This document shows positions 31,615-32,639 of a stretch of 32,639 bases of DNA, in pieces. This stretch comes from an uncultured Oscillospiraceae bacterium. Its GTDB lineage: Bacteria; Bacillota; Clostridia; Oscillospirales; Oscillospiraceae. The position numbers were made by a program, and so were the translations under genes. Location: the NCBI GenBank assembly GCA_944387075.1, contig CALXDO010000034.1, forward strand, positions 1-32,639, written 5' to 3'. Every line of letters starts with the position of its first letter. The stretch's first letter is position 1. Below the pieces are notes generated by a model. That model searched no databases and was not told the origin of the DNA. It was given only the letters and a program-made list of their open reading frames with translations.

Positions 31615-31786
31615 GTATTTGCAGGCCCATTTCAATGCGCAGCGGAGGTGAACTCCACCTGTGCTGCCACGCCGTCCTCATGTAACGATGCTGTTTCCAC
31701 ATTTGGTTAGAAGTGCTGCAGACGAGCTGAAATAGATTTATTCACAGTCTCTTTAAGAAGCAAAGCAATAAATCGGGATTGTAGGG

Positions 31787-32260
31787 GTGAAAGTGTTTGT
31801 GTCAAGAATAAGTGCTGGCGAATGTGAGTTCAGGGATATGGAGTGGTATGGTGTTGATAGACAAGGTAATATTGCTGTGTTTTGTAGTGGAGGGGTGGGT
31901 AACCTACCGGAGTTCATTTGTGAAAGTGAAGAAAGAACTGATGAACTAGTGGAACGTTTTAATAAAATCCCCAAAAACACAAGTAGCATATTGATTTTCC
32001 CTAAAACCAGAATGGGAATGGCAGAACAAGTCGCCAGAGACTTTTCTGACAAAGGGTTGTATTATTTTGACTCAGATGATGGTACAAAATTAGAAGTTAC
32101 CACACTTCACAAATATTATACAAAGCATTCTTATCCTGAAAAGCCACTGAAATATGATCTGTTGCCAAAGCATATGAGAGAAACTCTAAAATACAATTTC
32201 ATGGAAATTGAAGATTTTTCACTTGCAGATACGATTTATATAAAACACGCTTATGTATGA
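31787..32260 (+). CDS. orphan AT-rich gene, unknown function (up to 157 aa)
   Basis: The product of about 150 residues starts near FVSRISAGECEFRDMEWYGV, has a glycine-rich turn (AVFCSGGVGNLPEFICESEE) and a C-terminal half rich in Lys/Tyr (HKYYTKHSYPEKPLKYDLLP). It has no signal peptide or membrane helix. Base composition is visibly more AT-rich than its neighbours, and it sits 210 bases behind tRNA-Arg, a usual integration point, so recent transfer is likely. The start is uncertain: GTG 31787, or GTG 31799 with AGGGGTG upstream. The look is that of an orphan immunity protein (inference); no toxin gene is next to it. Confidence 0.7.
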   Translation: MKVFVSRISAGECEFRDMEWYGVDRQGNIAVFCSGGVGNLPEFICESEERTDELVERFNKIPKNTSSILIFPKTRMGMAEQVARDFSDKGLYYFDSDDGTKLEVTTLHKYYTKHSYPEKPLKYDLLPKHMRETLKYNFMEIEDFSLADTIYIKHAYV

Positions 32261-32306
32261 TTACTTCCCACTTATCAAGCAGTACACAACAAAATAACCA
32301 CCTACA

Positions 32307-32338
32307 AGAGCAGTCGAGAAAACGGCTGCTCTTTTTTT
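32307..32338 (+). terminator. terminator of the orphan gene
   Basis: AGAGCAG and CTGCTCT (plus a TCG/CGG extension) form a stem followed by seven T residues, about 45 bases after the stop. Confidence 0.85.
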
Positions 32339-32610
32339 CTGCTGACAGACCGATAAAAGACCCAGGCCCCAAAGCGGGATTGAAGAAAATCCCAAAACCC
32401 ACTATAATGGAATTTGATAGGCAAGCGGCCTGGAGCGTCTGCTGCACCCACAACACGTACTCCCGGCAGTTTCCCACCGCCCTGCCAAGATCTGTTTCGC
32501 TGGATCGGGCTGGCCTCTCCAACCGGGAACCGCTGGACGGCCGCGTGATACTCGACTGGGGCAGGCATACCTCCAACAGGACAAAAGGATTAGAGTTGTT
32601 CATTGTTTTA

Positions 32611-32619
32611 TGCTATACT
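32611..32619 (+). promoter_or_regulatory. possible extended -10 promoter at the right edge
   Basis: TGCTATACT is an extended -10 element. No good -35 is visible at the right distance. Confidence 0.3.
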
Positions 32620-32639
32620 TTCCTTAAAAAGCAAAGTGA

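Larger units (their letters stand above)
32261..32639 (+). other. stretch without a recognised gene at the right edge
   Basis: Behind the terminator at 32307 I find no frame with a good ribosome site and familiar protein character. Several overlapping frames on the minus strand (32199-32603) look like non-coding shadow. The last 30 bases hold a possible promoter, so a gene may begin beyond the window. Confidence 0.5.

Noticed and set aside
32302..32603. Overlapping minus-strand frames at the right edge
   Set aside because: Several frames are open at once and none has a recognisable family or convincing start; one has GGAGGT directly touching ATG, too close to work well.

Overview
The window looks like chromosome of a spore-forming, anaerobic Clostridia, most likely Oscillospiraceae (Flavonifractor, Lawsonibacter or Intestinimonas type). 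The basis is the moderately high GC with Firmicutes-style Shine-Dalgarno sites, two T-box riboswitches, a YlbJ-type sporulation membrane protein, a flavodiiron protein, Rex, DUF4364/CmpB-type genes and an IS1182-type transposase remnant. The genus is inference; nothing here identifies a species.

Left part (1-7.6 kb): the end of an rRNA operon (5S), a PH-like membrane protein gene split by a frameshift at a perfect slippery heptamer, a small zinc-ribbon protein, then a minus-strand operon of ECF sigma factor, polytopic membrane protein with an outer domain (possible anti-sigma) and YlbJ-like protein. A consensus promoter and a tryptophan T-box (specifier TGG) then drive a trpXYZ-type ABC importer.

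Middle part (7.6-18.8 kb): a heterodimeric drug-exporter-type ABC pair with one degenerate catalytic site, preceded by a promoter, a palindrome and an intrinsic terminator that look like an attenuator; yebC; leuA-proC under a leucine T-box (specifier CTG); two serine tRNAs; a DUF3267 metalloprotease-like protein; a DegV-family protein with an overlooked 45-residue membrane protein; and a flavodiiron protein.

Right part (18.8-32.6 kb): GtrA-like protein, LytTR response regulator and a short soluble GHKL kinase, followed after a terminator-like hairpin by two ABC exporter half-transporters with intact active sites; a SLOG-family protein divergent from a small XRE regulator with operator-like repeats between them; a two-gene membrane protein operon; an internally deleted IS1182 element next to a highly structured non-coding stretch; DUF4364 and CmpB-type genes; three signal-peptide-less proteins, two with peptidoglycan-binding repeats; rex; tRNA-Arg; and an AT-rich orphan gene at the tRNA 3' side.

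Coding is dense and on both strands. Many promoters are close to the sigma-A consensus with exact 17-base spacers, so operon starts can be placed well. The most interesting loci are the slippery-site frameshift, the leuA-proC T-box operon, the exporter attenuator, the sensor-less LytTR/GHKL/ABC cluster, the SLOG/XRE pair and the signal-less peptidoglycan-binding trio.
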